Source: Anaerolineales bacterium (lineage in GTDB: Bacteria > Chloroflexota > Anaerolineae > Anaerolineales > UBA6663). Taken from it: a stretch of 23,482 bases of DNA. The position numbers and the translations under genes were made by a program. The notes under the pieces were generated by a model. The model worked only from the letters and a program-made list of their open reading frames with translations, was not told the DNA's origin and did not search any database. This document shows, one piece after another, positions 14,936 through 23,482 of the stretch (positions are counted from its first letter, which is position 1; each line of letters begins with the position of its first letter). Location of the stretch: the NCBI GenBank assembly GCA_017999235.1, contig JAGOBN010000008.1, positions 1-23,482 of the forward strand, in the 5' to 3' direction.

Positions 14936-15733
14936 ATGAACCGAAATAACAACCGCGCCCCGCTGGGCCTGACCCTGACCGCCGGCGCCGTGCTGCTCTT
15001 TCTGCACGGCCCGCTGGCCGTGATTGTGCTCTACGCCTTCACCACGGAAGAGACCGCTTTCACCTTCCCGCCGCCCGGCCTGACGTTGAAGTGGTTTCCG
15101 GCCGCCTGGGCGCGCACCGACCTGTGGGAGGCGCTGTGGCTGTCGGTGCAGGTCGCCTTCGTGGCCATGTCGGTGGCCGTCGTCCTGGGGCTGCTCACGG
15201 CCCTGGCCGTCAACCGGCGCTTCTGGGGCCGGGAGGCCATCACCTTCCTGGTCATCCTGCCCATCGCCCTGCCCGGCATCGTCACCGGCATCGCCCTGCG
15301 CTCGGCCCTGAACCTGATGGATCTGGACTTTACTTTCTGGACCATTGTCATCGGCCACGCCACTTTCTGCATTGTGACGGTTTACAACAACGTCATCGCC
15401 CGCCTGCGCCGCACCGCGCCTTCGCAAATCGAAGCGTCAATGGACCTGGGCGCGACCGGCTTCCAGACTTTCCGGTATGTGCTCCTGCCGACCATCGGCA
15501 CGGCGGTGCTGGCCGGCGGCATGCTGGCCTTCGCCTTGTCCTTCGACGAGGTCATCGTGACCACCTTCACGGCCGGCCAGCAGGCCACCCTGCCCATCTG
15601 GATCCTGGAACAACTCTCCCGGCCGCGCGACCGGCCGGTGACCAATGTGACGGCTTTCTTCGTCATCGCCGTCACGGCCATCCCGATCCTGCTGGCCCAC
15701 CGGCTGACCCAGGCCAGCGCCGACGAGCAATAA
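14936..15733 (+). CDS. potC: ABC transporter permease, PotC-like
   Basis: This is the second permease, 265 residues, pairing with the preceding one in the membrane. The EAA loop is EASMDLGATGFQTFRYVLLPTIG, followed by LSFDEVIVTTFTAG, which is typical of PotC. Several hydrophobic helices span the length. It lies 26 bases after the first permease and is the last gene of the operon; a terminator follows about 20 bases downstream. No strong ribosome-binding site is seen before the ATG. Confidence 0.92.
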   Translation: MNRNNNRAPLGLTLTAGAVLLFLHGPLAVIVLYAFTTEETAFTFPPPGLTLKWFPAAWARTDLWEALWLSVQVAFVAMSVAVVLGLLTALAVNRRFWGREAITFLVILPIALPGIVTGIALRSALNLMDLDFTFWTIVIGHATFCIVTVYNNVIARLRRTAPSQIEASMDLGATGFQTFRYVLLPTIGTAVLAGGMLAFALSFDEVIVTTFTAGQQATLPIWILEQLSRPRDRPVTNVTAFFVIAVTAIPILLAHRLTQASADEQ

Positions 15734-15752
15734 CCCAGCCCTAACCTGTCCG

Positions 15753-15792
15753 CCGGGCGGCCTCGATCAAAGCGAGGCCGCCCGGTCTGTTT
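15753..15792 (+). terminator. Terminator of the transporter operon
   Basis: A perfect 13-bp stem, CCGGGCGGCCTCG / CGAGGCCGCCCGG, with loop ATCAAAG is followed by TCTGTTT. It lies 20 bases after the potC stop. Confidence 0.85.
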
Positions 15793-16034
15793 AACCAGCG
15801 GTTTAGCCGGCCTTCATCGCCGTTTTACAGACCGCGCCGGCCGGGCCAGTTACCCTAAGTGGTGACGGGGCAAGGTCAGCGTCTTCCTCGATCGGCTTCC
15901 CACCCTGCGGACGGTCAGGCCGCCGCGCGCAGTGGTCGGCCCGGCCTCTTTACGCGAGGCGTTCCGGGTCATCCGTGAGAGTCCGGCGGGCGCGATCCCG
16001 GGCCGCCGGCGGCGGCATACCATGAGGTGCATCT
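15793..16034. other. Intergenic region upstream of the transducer gene
   Basis: This is the non-coding rest of the 301-base gap between potC and the transducer gene. I see no convincing promoter boxes, riboswitch core or RNA gene. The last bases hold GAGGTG, the ribosome-binding site of the next gene. Several GC-rich short palindromes (GCCGGCC, CCCGGG) are present but expected at this base composition. Confidence 0.5.
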
Positions 16035-18266
16035 ATGGACAGTGATTACGCGTGGTTTGGCGGCGCATTGGGGCTGGGCGTGGCCGGCATCCTGCTGGCG
16101 GCGCGGCTGGTCTATCAGCGCGGCCTCGCCATCCGGCTGGCGCTGATTTCCGTCATCTGTAACGCCGTCGTCGCGGCGCTCTCGTTTTTCCTGGGCCGCG
16201 CCGGGCTGACGGTGGTCACGGTGGGGCTGGCCCTGCTCGTCGGCGGGCCGGTGGTGCTGGTGCTCATGACGCTGGTGATCCGCCAGGTGATCAACCCGGT
16301 GCGGCAGCTGACCGCGCAGGCGCAGGCCCTCTCGACCGGGGACCTGACCCCCATGCCTCAGCCGCACGCCAAAGATGAAATGGCGGTGATGGCCGGCGCC
16401 TTTCAAGCGCTGGCCGCGTACCTGCAAGGGCTGGCCGAACAGTCCGGCCGGCTGGCGCAAGGCGACCTGACAGCGGAGGTGGCACCGCGTTCCAATCAGG
16501 ATGCGCTGGGGCAGGCCTTTCACACCATGATCGCCAATCTGCGCACGTTGGTGCGGCAGGTGGCCGAGAGCGCGGACAATATGAGCAAGGCGGCCGGCCG
16601 GATCACGACCGTGGCCCAGTCCACGCGCGGCGCCGTGGAGCAGATCACAGACCGGCTGAAGGATGTGGCCGGCGGCGCCGTTCAGCAGACTGACGGCATG
16701 AGCCAGGCGGCGCGGACCGTGGCCCAGGTGTCGCACGCCATCGCGGGCGTGACGGACGGGGCGCGGGAACAGGCCGGCGCCGTCGAACGGGCGGCCGGCA
16801 TCACGGCCCGGATCACGGGCGGGATGGCCGCCGTGGCCGATAACGCCGCGGCCGGCGCGCGCGGCTCGGCGGCCGCGGCCCAGACGGCCCGCAGCGGCGT
16901 CACCACCATCGGCTCCAGCCTGCAGAGCATGCGGCGCATCAAGACCACCACCGAGCGCGCCCGGAGCCGGGTGAGCGACATGGGGGCGCGGTCGGCCCAG
17001 ATTGGCGGCATTGTCGAAACCATTGACGAGATCGCCCGGCAGACCAGCCTGCTGGCCCTGAACGCCGCCATCGAGGCGGCCCGCGCCGGCGAGCACGGCC
17101 GCGGTTTCGCGGTGGTGGCGGCCGAGGTCCGCAAGCTGTCGGACCGTTCCACCCAGGCTACCGGGGAAATCGGCGGTCTGATCCGGGACATCCAGCATAC
17201 CGTGGCGGAGGCCGTGGCCGCCATGGACGAGGGCGCGGCGGAGGTCGAGGCCGGCGCCCTGAGCGCCGATGAGGCCGGCCAGGCCCTGACCGCCATCGGC
17301 CCGGCCGTGGAGGCCGTCAGCAGCCAGGCGCAGGCCATTGCCACGGCCGCCCAGGAAACGCGTGGGCTGGCCGGCGACCTGGACCACGCCATGCGGACGG
17401 TCTCAGATATCGGCCTGGCCAACCGCACCGCGGCGGCGCAAATTGCCACGGACGCCGGACAGGTGGCCGCGACCGTGAGCCAGGTGGCCGACGTCAGCGA
17501 GGCCAACCTGGTGCTTACCGACGAAATGAGCGCGGCCGCGGCCGCGATGAACGACCACATGCAGGAGCTGGTGGCGGCCACGCAGACCTTGAATGATCTG
17601 GCCGGCGTGATCCAGCAGCGCGTCTTCAAGTTCAGCCTGGCCAAGGTGTCCGGCAAGGTCTCGCGCGGCAACGCGCTGCTCGGCCGGCTGAAGTTTGTGG
17701 AAGAGCGTTACGGCCGGCCCGGTCTGGAGCGCGTGCTGCGGGCGCTGCCGCCGGAGGCGCAGCGGCTCTTGCGCGGTCAGGTTGACCCCAACGGCGAATA
17801 CCCGCCGGAACTCCTGGGCGCGCTGACGAATGCGATCCGGCAGGAGCTGGCGGGCGGCTCGGACGATATCCTGCGCGAGATGACGCGTTACCGGGCCAAG
17901 TTCGACGTGCTGCCGGGCGGCGCGCTCACCCAGCACTTCCGGGCCGGCGACCCCGGCTTCATCATGCGGCGGATGGATCTCTGTCTGCGCCACAATTGGG
18001 GCGAGGGCGTCACGGTGAAGACGTTTGAGCTGGCGCCCAACCACATCCGCCAGACCGTGGATATGGGCCGCCAACAGCCGCGCGAGCGCTGCACTTACAA
18101 CCACGTCGGCTGGATGGAAGGCGTAATTGAAGCCGCCGGCGGCGTGCCGCACATCCGCAAGACCAAGTGCATGCATGCCGGCGACCCGGTCTGCGAGTAT
18201 GACATCCGCTGGGACCCGCGCCCGGCCGGCGCGGCCGTTCCAACCGCCGTCCGCGCCGGGCGTTGA
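16035..18266 (+). CDS. Methyl-accepting-type transducer with C-terminal V4R/DUF2378-like domain
   Basis: The protein has 743 residues. The first 80 form about three membrane helices with almost no periplasmic loop. A HAMP domain follows ([21 protein letters not shown]) with a second HAMP-like repeat ([12 protein letters not shown]). The long coiled-coil signalling domain has the conserved hairpin tip near residues 333-372 ([20 protein letters not shown], then [18 protein letters not shown]). From about residue 555 to the end comes a globular domain. Its first half resembles DUF2378 ([27 protein letters not shown]); its end is V4R-like, with H and C residues in [16 protein letters not shown]4R-type domains bind small ligands or metal centres, so sensing may occur in the cytoplasm at the C terminus. 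No che genes are nearby. GAGGTG supports the ATG. Confidence 0.85.
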   Translation: MDSDYAWFGGALGLGVAGILLAARLVYQRGLAIRLALISVICNAVVAALSFFLGRAGLTVVTVGLALLVGGPVVLVLMTLVIRQVINPVRQLTAQAQALSTGDLTPMPQPHAKDEMAVMAGAFQALAAYLQGLAEQSGRLAQGDLTAEVAPRSNQDALGQAFHTMIANLRTLVRQVAESADNMSKAAGRITTVAQSTRGAVEQITDRLKDVAGGAVQQTDGMSQAARTVAQVSHAIAGVTDGAREQAGAVERAAGITARITGGMAAVADNAAAGARGSAAAAQTARSGVTTIGSSLQSMRRIKTTTERARSRVSDMGARSAQIGGIVETIDEIARQTSLLALNAAIEAARAGEHGRGFAVVAAEVRKLSDRSTQATGEIGGLIRDIQHTVAEAVAAMDEGAAEVEAGALSADEAGQALTAIGPAVEAVSSQAQAIATAAQETRGLAGDLDHAMRTVSDIGLANRTAAAQIATDAGQVAATVSQVADVSEANLVLTDEMSAAAAAMNDHMQELVAATQTLNDLAGVIQQRVFKFSLAKVSGKVSRGNALLGRLKFVEERYGRPGLERVLRALPPEAQRLLRGQVDPNGEYPPELLGALTNAIRQELAGGSDDILREMTRYRAKFDVLPGGALTQHFRAGDPGFIMRRMDLCLRHNWGEGVTVKTFELAPNHIRQTVDMGRQQPRERCTYNHVGWMEGVIEAAGGVPHIRKTKCMHAGDPVCEYDIRWDPRPAGAAVPTAVRAGR

Positions 18267-18290
18267 CCGGCCCGTAACCTCCGCCGCGCT

Positions 18291-19145
18291 CTAGAACAGG
18301 CTGGCCTGGCGGGGCGCCGCGTCCCCCCACGCCGGCAAAGGCGGCAGGGCCTGGCGCGCGTCCACCAGCGCATGCAGGCGCCGCGCCATCTCCGGCGCAA
18401 AGGTGTCATCCGGATTGTGGAGAAAAAAGAAGACCTCGTCACCGCCGGCCAGCCAGGCGGCGACGCGTTCCGCCCACGCGCTCAGCCAGGGCTCATTGGC
18501 GGCCGGCTCGGGCTGGCCCACCAGCCGCACGAACGCGAACGGGGCGGTGCGGGTGTGGCGCGGCGGAAAACGGGGCTTGCGGTCCTGCGCTTCCCGCACG
18601 GCCGGGCTGTGCTCGGGCGGCAGGCTGAACAGCGGCGTGGTGTCGAAGATCACGCGCGCGGCGCCGTGGGCGCGGAGCAGGTCATCCAGCGCGGCCTCGG
18701 CCGGCCCGCCGAAGAAATCGGCGTGGCGCGGCTCCACGGCGTAGCGGAACTCGCGCGGCAGGCTGGCCAGGTAATCCGCCAGCGCGCCCAGGTGCTGGCC
18801 GCTGAACGTCGGCGGCAGCTGGAGGAAGGCCGGCCCGCACCGGTCGCCCAGGCGGGCCAGCCGGTCCAGGAACTCCGTGGTCTCGGCCGCCGCCCCGCGC
18901 AAGCGCCGGCGGTGGCTGATGGTCTGCGGGAATTTCAGGCAAAAGCGGAAGCCGGGCGGGGTTTCAGCGCGCCAGCGCTCCACCACGGCGGCCTCCGGCA
19001 GGGCGTAGAAGGTGGTGTTGCCCTCCACGGTGTTGAGCCGCCGGCTGTACAGACTCAGGAAATCACGCGCCTGGGCGCCGGCCGGGAAGAAGCGGCCGGG
19101 CCAGGTCTTCAATCCCCACATCGGACAGCCAAGATACAGAGGCAT
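18291..19145 (-). CDS. DUF72 (YecE-like) family protein
   Basis: This is a 284-residue TIM-barrel-like protein of the DUF72 family. Typical segments are YLGCPMWGLKTWPGRFFP, the central NTVEGNTTFYALP, RFCLKFPQTISHRR, FLQLPPTFSG, YAVEPRHADFF, and FFFLHNPDDTFAPE. The family is widespread but its biochemical role is not established. The protein ends in QASLF, close to the QL(S/D)LF peptides that bind the DNA polymerase sliding clamp. The gene lies just after the terminator of the signalling operon on the same strand and converges on the transducer gene, with 24 bases between stops. No Shine-Dalgarno is visible before the ATG. Confidence 0.88.
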   Translation of the reverse strand: MPLYLGCPMWGLKTWPGRFFPAGAQARDFLSLYSRRLNTVEGNTTFYALPEAAVVERWRAETPPGFRFCLKFPQTISHRRRLRGAAAETTEFLDRLARLGDRCGPAFLQLPPTFSGQHLGALADYLASLPREFRYAVEPRHADFFGGPAEAALDDLLRAHGAARVIFDTTPLFSLPPEHSPAVREAQDRKPRFPPRHTRTAPFAFVRLVGQPEPAANEPWLSAWAERVAAWLAGGDEVFFFLHNPDDTFAPEMARRLHALVDARQALPPLPAWGDAAPRQASLF

Positions 19146-19152
19146 CGGGGTT

Positions 19153-19189
19153 AAATCAAAAGGGCCGGCCGCGGTCAGGCAGCCGGCCC
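19153..19189 (-). terminator. Terminator of the kinase / PLP enzyme / receiver operon
   Basis: On the minus strand the stem GGGCCGGC / GCCGGCCC (19089-based arms at 19189-19182 and 19169-19162) is followed by TTTTGATTT. It lies after the stand-alone receiver gene and before the DUF72 gene, so the DUF72 gene is probably expressed separately or by readthrough. Confidence 0.75.
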
Positions 19190-19205
19190 CCTGGCGCGGG
19201 CGGCC

Positions 19206-19574
19206 TCAGCCGGGCAGGAATGACGTCACCTTGGCCCACAGCTCGCGGATATTGATCGGTTTGGACATATACACATCACAGCCGGCGTTGAGGGCTTTTT
19301 CGGCGTCGCCGCGCAAGGCGTTGGCGGTGATGGCGATGACGGGCAGGGTGCGCAGGTCCGCGTGGGCGCGGATGCGCCGCGCCACTTCATAGCCGTCGAT
19401 ATCAGGCAGGTTGATATCCAGCAGGATCAGGTCCGGCCGGCGCGCCTCGGCCTCCGCCAGGCCGCTCAGGCCGTTGGCGGCCCACAGGAATTTGTAGCCG
19501 CGGGCCTCCAGCGCGCGCTGGACCAGCAGCATGTTATCCGGGTTGTCCTCGATATACAGGATTGTCGACGCCAT
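19206..19574 (-). CDS. Stand-alone response regulator receiver (CheY/DivK-like)
   Basis: This 122-residue single receiver domain has no output domain. The acidic pocket is E9-D10 (YIEDN), the phosphoacceptor is D53 (LLDINLPDIDG), the switch threonine is T83 (AITANA), and the conserved lysine is K105 (MSKPI). The ATG at 19574 comes one base after the stop of the PLP-enzyme/receiver fusion gene, with AGAGG upstream; a longer start at 19589 (MERRE) is possible. The gene probably takes phosphate from the kinase encoded two genes upstream and either relays it or acts by protein contact. Confidence 0.93.
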   Translation of the reverse strand: MASTILYIEDNPDNMLLVQRALEARGYKFLWAANGLSGLAEAEARRPDLILLDINLPDIDGYEVARRIRAHADLRTLPVIAITANALRGDAEKALNAGCDVYMSKPINIRELWAKVTSFLPG

Positions 19575-19575
19575 C

Positions 19576-21231
19576 TCACGCCTCTCCATTCCGTCCGCTT
19601 TTTTCGTCCAACACCTGCACCACCTGCTCCACAAAGGCGCGCGGCGAGAGCGAACCCTTTTGATACAGCGCCTCGATGGTGCCGGTCAAGCGGGCGCGTT
19701 CATCCGCCGTAATATCCTTGGCGCTGACCACGATCACGGGAATGGCGTGGGTGCGCGCGTCGCGCCGCAGCGCCTCGATCAGGCTGAAGCCGTCCATCTC
19801 CGGCATCGTCAGGTCGCTGATGATCAGGTCCGGCCGGCGCGCCTGCGCCAGGGCCAGGCCTTCCGCCGCGCTGGGCGCGTGGAAGACCCGGTAGGATTTC
19901 TTGGCCTCCAACAGCCGCCGGATCAGCAGCGCGTCGTCGGAATTATCGTCCACAATCAGGACGGTGGTGACTTTCTCGTCCAGCGCGTTCAGGGCCGAGG
20001 CCAGGCCCTCGCGCGGCGCCGGCTGCATGTCGTCGCTGAGATGCACGTCCACGTGCCATTCTTCGCCCAGGACGTGTTTTTCCACCGGGAAGGTGTGGCC
20101 GCTGCCGTTGACGACCACGCACTCGTCCGGCCCGATGATACCAGCCTGGAGCAGCTTCTCCAGACCGGCAAACGCCACGGCCGTGGCCGGCTCGACGGCC
20201 ATCCCCTCGGTCTTGGCCAGGCTGAGCATGGCGTCCCAGGCCTGGCGGTCGGTGACGCTTTCCATCGCGCCGCCATACATCTGGGTCAGCCGCCACAGGT
20301 GGGTGTAGGTCTTGCCGGGGTCACCGGTGGAGAGCACGGCGATGCGCGTCTCCGGCGTCACGGGCGCGGCCGTCTCCCGGCCGGCCTTGAAAGCGTGCAC
20401 CATCGGCGCGCAGCCCTCGGCCTGCAGCACGCCCAGCTTGGGGATTTTATCGATCAGACCCAGGGCATGCAGTTCGCGAAAGCCGTGGTACACGCCCAGC
20501 GGCCCCAGTCCGCCGCTGACCGCCTGCAAATACCAATCCGGGGCGCGCCAGCCCAACTGCTCCACGATCTCGTAGGCGATGGTCTTCATGGATTCGACGG
20601 CCGGCACACTGCGCGCGCCGCGGTCCAGCAGCAGGTTGCGCCGGCGGGCGAAATCGGCCGCGATCTGTTTGGTCTGGTCGTAGTTGCCGCTGACCTTGAC
20701 GACCTCGGCCCCAAACAGCGCGGTCTCGCGCAGCTTCTCGTTGGGGACCAGGCTGGTCATGAAGACCCACAGCTTGATGCCGGCCCGGGCGCAGGCGGAG
20801 GCATACGCCACAGCCGCGTTGCCGGTGGAGGCGATGACGCACTCGCGGATGCCGGCCGCCAGCATGGCGGCCACCGAGACGGCGGCCTGCCGGTCTTTAA
20901 AGGAGCTGGTGGGGCCGTGGCGTTCGTCCTTGATGTAGAGCTGGGGGTGGTTGAGCGCAGCGGCGTAGCGGCGGGAGAGCTGCAGGGGCGTGCCGCCGGC
21001 GCTGTTGAGATCAAAGCGCAGCGGATCATCCACCGGCAGGATGTCATGGTAGCGCCACAGGTTGGCCGGCCGGCCGGGCAGGCCGCGCAGCACCTCGCGC
21101 TTGAAAGCGGCGTAATCGTAGTACGCCTCCAGCCACTCGCCGCCGCAGGCCGCGCAGGCCGCGGGCGTGAAGGGCCGGTAGCTTTGGGTGTGGCCGCAGG
21201 CCACGCATTGCAACCCGTGCGGATTCGCCAT
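19576..21231 (-). CDS. Threonine synthase-like PLP enzyme fused to a C-terminal receiver domain
   Basis: The protein has 551 residues. Residues 9-30 form a CxxC...CxxC zinc-ribbon-like N terminus, as in many threonine synthases. The fold-type II PLP domain runs to about residue 415: PLP lysine K112 in SSFKDR, phosphate-binding STGNAA at 135-140, SGNY at 181-184, GGLGPLG at 240-246, and NGSGH at 375-379. A receiver domain follows directly (residues 422-543): D428-D429, phosphoacceptor D473 in ISDLTMPEMDG, S503, K525. The family converts O-phosphohomoserine to threonine; a cystathionine- or diaminopropionate-type activity cannot be excluded. The gene starts 9 bases after the kinase gene and ends one base before the next receiver gene. 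The frame is continuous, with no sign of a frameshift at the junction. Phosphorylation control of the enzyme is inferred. Confidence 0.93.
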   Translation of the reverse strand: MANPHGLQCVACGHTQSYRPFTPAACAACGGEWLEAYYDYAAFKREVLRGLPGRPANLWRYHDILPVDDPLRFDLNSAGGTPLQLSRRYAAALNHPQLYIKDERHGPTSSFKDRQAAVSVAAMLAAGIRECVIASTGNAAVAYASACARAGIKLWVFMTSLVPNEKLRETALFGAEVVKVSGNYDQTKQIAADFARRRNLLLDRGARSVPAVESMKTIAYEIVEQLGWRAPDWYLQAVSGGLGPLGVYHGFRELHALGLIDKIPKLGVLQAEGCAPMVHAFKAGRETAAPVTPETRIAVLSTGDPGKTYTHLWRLTQMYGGAMESVTDRQAWDAMLSLAKTEGMAVEPATAVAFAGLEKLLQAGIIGPDECVVVNGSGHTFPVEKHVLGEEWHVDVHLSDDMQPAPREGLASALNALDEKVTTVLIVDDNSDDALLIRRLLEAKKSYRVFHAPSAAEGLALAQARRPDLIISDLTMPEMDGFSLIEALRRDARTHAIPVIVVSAKDITADERARLTGTIEALYQKGSLSPRAFVEQVVQVLDEKSGRNGEA

Positions 21232-21240
21232 CCCGCGCCT

Positions 21241-23482
21241 TTAGAAGTCGTCGGCCGGCGCCAGCGCCTTGAATTCGGCCGGCAGGTCGATGAAGAAGCG
21301 CGCGCCTTCGCCGGGCGCGCCGCGGCTTTCGGCCCACAGCCGGCCGCCGTGCAGTTCGATCAGATGGCGGCTGATGGGCAGGCCCAGGCCGGTGCCGCCG
21401 GTCTTGCGCGTGGTGGAGGTGTCCACCTGGCTGAAGGCCTCGAAGATGCTCTCCAGCTTGTTGGCGGGGATGCCGATGCCGGTATCCCGCACGCAGATCA
21501 GCACGCGCTCGCCCTGGCGCTCGGCCGAGATGGTGACGCCGCCGGTCTCGGTGAACTTCACCGAATTGCCGATCAGGTTGATCAGCACCTGGCGCAGGCG
21601 GATGTGGTCGGCCTCGACAAACAGCGCGCCGGCCTCCGGCAGCAGCGGGCGCAGATAGAGCCGCTTCTCGCGCGCCAGCGAGCCGGTGATATCGAGCACT
21701 TCGGCCACCACGTCGGCCACGTCCAGCGGCTCGGGGCTGATGGTCATCCGGCCGGCCTCGATCTTGGCCATATCCAGGATGTCGTTGATCAGGTTGAGCA
21801 GGTGCTGGCCGTTCTTCTGCACCACTTTCAGGTCGGTCTCCATCCGGTCGGTCAGCGCGCCGTCCAGGCCTTCCAGGATGACATCCGTGAAACCAATGAT
21901 GGAGTTGAGCGGCGTCCGCAGCTCATGGCTCATGTTGGCCAGGAACGACGATTTGAGCTGATCCAGCTCGCGCAGGCGGTTCACCGTGGCCGCTTGCTCG
22001 GCGTACAAGTTGGCGTTCTGCAGGGCAATGGCCACTTGCGCGGCCAGCGTGCTCTGGATGCGCGCGTCCTCGTCCGAGAAGGCCGCCGGCCGGTCGGCCA
22101 GGACGTGGAAGACCCCCAGCAGGTGGTCGCCGACGAGCATCGGCACGGCCAGCTCGGCGCGGGCGTCGGGCAGCGCCGGCGAGCGCAGGTCATCGTCCAA
22201 GGCGTGCCGGTCCTCCACAATCACCGCGGCCCGCCGCTGAACCGCCTGGGCCACGGCGGCGCGTTCCAGCTGCGCGGGGATGATCTGCCCGGCGGTCAGC
22301 AGCGCCCGGCCCAGTTCCCCGGAGGCCGCCGCCAGATGCAGGGTCTCGCTCACTTCGTCATACAGGTAAACCTGCGCGTGGTACAAGCCAAACCGCTCAC
22401 GGGTTAGGTCCACCACCGCCTGCAGCAGCTGCCGGCTCTCCAGGATGGTGGAGGCCACCGTGCTCACCTGCGCCACAGTCTCCAACTGGGTAGAGAGGCG
22501 CTCCTGGCGCGAGAGGCTCTCCATGGTTTGCTCGGTCAGGCGCAGGTTTTCCAGATGCGCGCTCAAGCGCTCGGCCACGGCGGCCGTGATGGCGGCGGCT
22601 TCGTCGGCCGGCAAAGCCGGCTCGGCCACGGCCAGCCGGCCCACCGCCGCGCCCTGCACCTCCAGCGGCCACACCTGGCCGGCCTCTTCCTCCCAGACCC
22701 CGGCCGGCACTGCCTGCACGGCCTGGACCTCGCTCAAGTCATACATGAAAGCGCGCGCCGTGTCGGGCTGGCGCAGGTAGCTCTGCCAGCTCTCGCGGGA
22801 CAGCCGGCGGGTCAGCGCGTTCAGCTCGGCCAGGGCCTTTTCCGAGCGCTCAAACGAGCGCGCGTTTTCCAGCGCCACCGCCACCTGCGCGGCCAGCGTG
22901 GTCTGGATATTGGCATCGGCGGCGGTAAAGCGGCCGGCCTCGGCCGCCTGCACGTCCAAGACGCCCAGCACCTGCCCGCCCACCAGCAGGGGCACGGCCA
23001 GCTCGGCGCGCGTGGCCGGCAGGAGCGGGTGCGGCAGGAAGTTCGGGTCGGCGGTCACGTCATTGACGATCACGGCGCGGCGTTCGCGCGCCGCCTGGGC
23101 CACCAGGGATTGGCGGCGGTTGAGGGCGATGCGCCGGCCTTCGGCCACCATCTGCCGGCCCACCTCGCCGGCGCCGGCGGTGAGCACCAGCGTATCGCCC
23201 TCGGCATTGAGCAAATAGACGTGCGCGTGATAGAGCTGGAAGCGCTCTTTGGCCAAATCCACCACCGCTTCCAGCATCGTCTGCGGCTCGCGCACGGTGG
23301 CGACGGCGGTCCCCACCGCGGCCACGGTCGCCAATTCGGTGGCGCGCTTCCGCGCCTCGACGAACAGCCGCGCGGTCTCCACCGCGCTGGCCACCTGCCG
23401 GGCGATGGTCTCCAAGAGATTGATGGCGCGCGCGTCAAACTGGTACTCCGGGTCGGCGCTGTCCAGGGCGATGGTTCCCAGC
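21241..23482 (-). CDS. Multi-GAF sensor histidine kinase, N terminus outside the window
   Basis: The frame is open to the window edge, where LGTIALDS and LLETIARQVASAVETA look like the end of a GAF domain, so the start lies beyond. Two further GAF domains follow (each with a DL(A/T)(R/K)ERF.LYHA segment and RAELAVP.LVG), separated by a more divergent segment. Then come HisKA with the phosphoacceptor His at 21925-21927 (MSHELRTPLNSIIGF) and HATPase with N box LINLIGNSVKF, G1 DTGIGIP, F box FEAFSQVD and G2 GGTGLGL. No membrane segment is visible in the part seen, so a cytoplasmic sensor is likely. It leads the operon containing the PLP enzyme-receiver fusion and a separate receiver, its obvious phosphorylation targets. 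Confidence 0.94.
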   Translation of the reverse strand, partial: LGTIALDSADPEYQFDARAINLLETIARQVASAVETARLFVEARKRATELATVAAVGTAVATVREPQTMLEAVVDLAKERFQLYHAHVYLLNAEGDTLVLTAGAGEVGRQMVAEGRRIALNRRQSLVAQAARERRAVIVNDVTADPNFLPHPLLPATRAELAVPLLVGGQVLGVLDVQAAEAGRFTAADANIQTTLAAQVAVALENARSFERSEKALAELNALTRRLSRESWQSYLRQPDTARAFMYDLSEVQAVQAVPAGVWEEEAGQVWPLEVQGAAVGRLAVAEPALPADEAAAITAAVAERLSAHLENLRLTEQTMESLSRQERLSTQLETVAQVSTVASTILESRQLLQAVVDLTRERFGLYHAQVYLYDEVSETLHLAAASGELGRALLTAGQIIPAQLERAAVAQAVQRRAAVIVEDRHALDDDLRSPALPDARAELAVPMLVGDHLLGVFHVLADRPAAFSDEDARIQSTLAAQVAIALQNANLYAEQAATVNRLRELDQLKSSFLANMSHELRTPLNSIIGFTDVILEGLDGALTDRMETDLKVVQKNGQHLLNLINDILDMAKIEAGRMTISPEPLDVADVVAEVLDITGSLAREKRLYLRPLLPEAGALFVEADHIRLRQVLINLIGNSVKFTETGGVTISAERQGERVLICVRDTGIGIPANKLESIFEAFSQVDTSTTRKTGGTGLGLPISRHLIELHGGRLWAESRGAPGEGARFFIDLPAEFKALAPADDF

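Noticed and set aside
15840..16034. Possible riboswitch (cyclic-di-GMP or cobalamin type) before the transducer gene
   Set aside because: Short stretches such as GGGGCAAGG looked suggestive, but the conserved core of neither class can be laid out.
15969..17387. A 472-codon open frame on the minus strand opposite the transducer gene
   Set aside because: It is the shadow of the methyl-accepting coiled coil, is repetitive and basic, and has no domain signature.
19531..22407. A 958-codon open frame on the plus strand opposite the kinase and PLP-enzyme genes
   Set aside because: It is the antisense of two well-supported genes. Its composition (rich in Arg, Gly, His, Gln) is what GC-rich reverse frames give, and it shows no recognisable motif.

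Overview
The window is one contiguous piece of a GC-rich bacterial chromosome. I read it as a Chloroflexota (Anaerolineae-like) genome. The grounds are a T-box riboswitch in a high-GC background, a GAF-rich hybrid-style signalling operon, a PotD-type lipoprotein with a classical lipobox, and a GxxExxY gene with dispersed CACAGAGA-type repeats. This is inference from gene content; no rRNA or other taxonomic marker is present.

Layout. (1) 2-772, plus strand: the 3' part of a CPBP-family intramembrane protease. (2) 842-9125, minus strand: a complete tryptophan operon read trpE, [GxxExxY gene], trpS, trpG, trpD, trpC, trpF, trpB, trpA. It is preceded at 9160-9594 by a sigma70-type promoter and a tRNA-Trp T-box leader with a UGG specifier. 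(3) 9615-11544, minus strand: queG, an orphan mbtH, and a small membrane-anchored protein that is essentially an isolated piece of DnaK. (4) 11597-15792, plus strand: a polyamine-type ABC importer (binding lipoprotein, ATPase, two permeases) with promoter, internal hairpin and terminator. (5) 16035-18266, plus strand: a methyl-accepting-type transducer with an unusual C-terminal V4R/DUF2378-like domain. (6) 18291-19145, minus strand: a DUF72 protein. (7) 19153-23482, minus strand: an operon of a multi-GAF histidine kinase (running off the window), a threonine-synthase-like PLP enzyme fused to a response-regulator receiver domain, and a stand-alone receiver.

How the parts work together. The trp operon holds every step from chorismate to tryptophan plus the tRNA-charging enzyme, all downstream of a leader that senses uncharged tRNA-Trp. 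Several of its intergenic junctions contain palindromic repeats built from a CAC(A/G)GAGA octamer. The same arms form inverted repeats around a PD-(D/E)XK-like GxxExxY gene inserted between trpE and trpS, which suggests a gene-carrying element and its gene-less derivatives. The last operon places a metabolic PLP enzyme under what looks like direct phosphorelay control.

The most unusual items are the kinase / threonine-synthase-receiver / receiver operon, the repeat-flanked GxxExxY gene, and the membrane-anchored DnaK lobe fragment.
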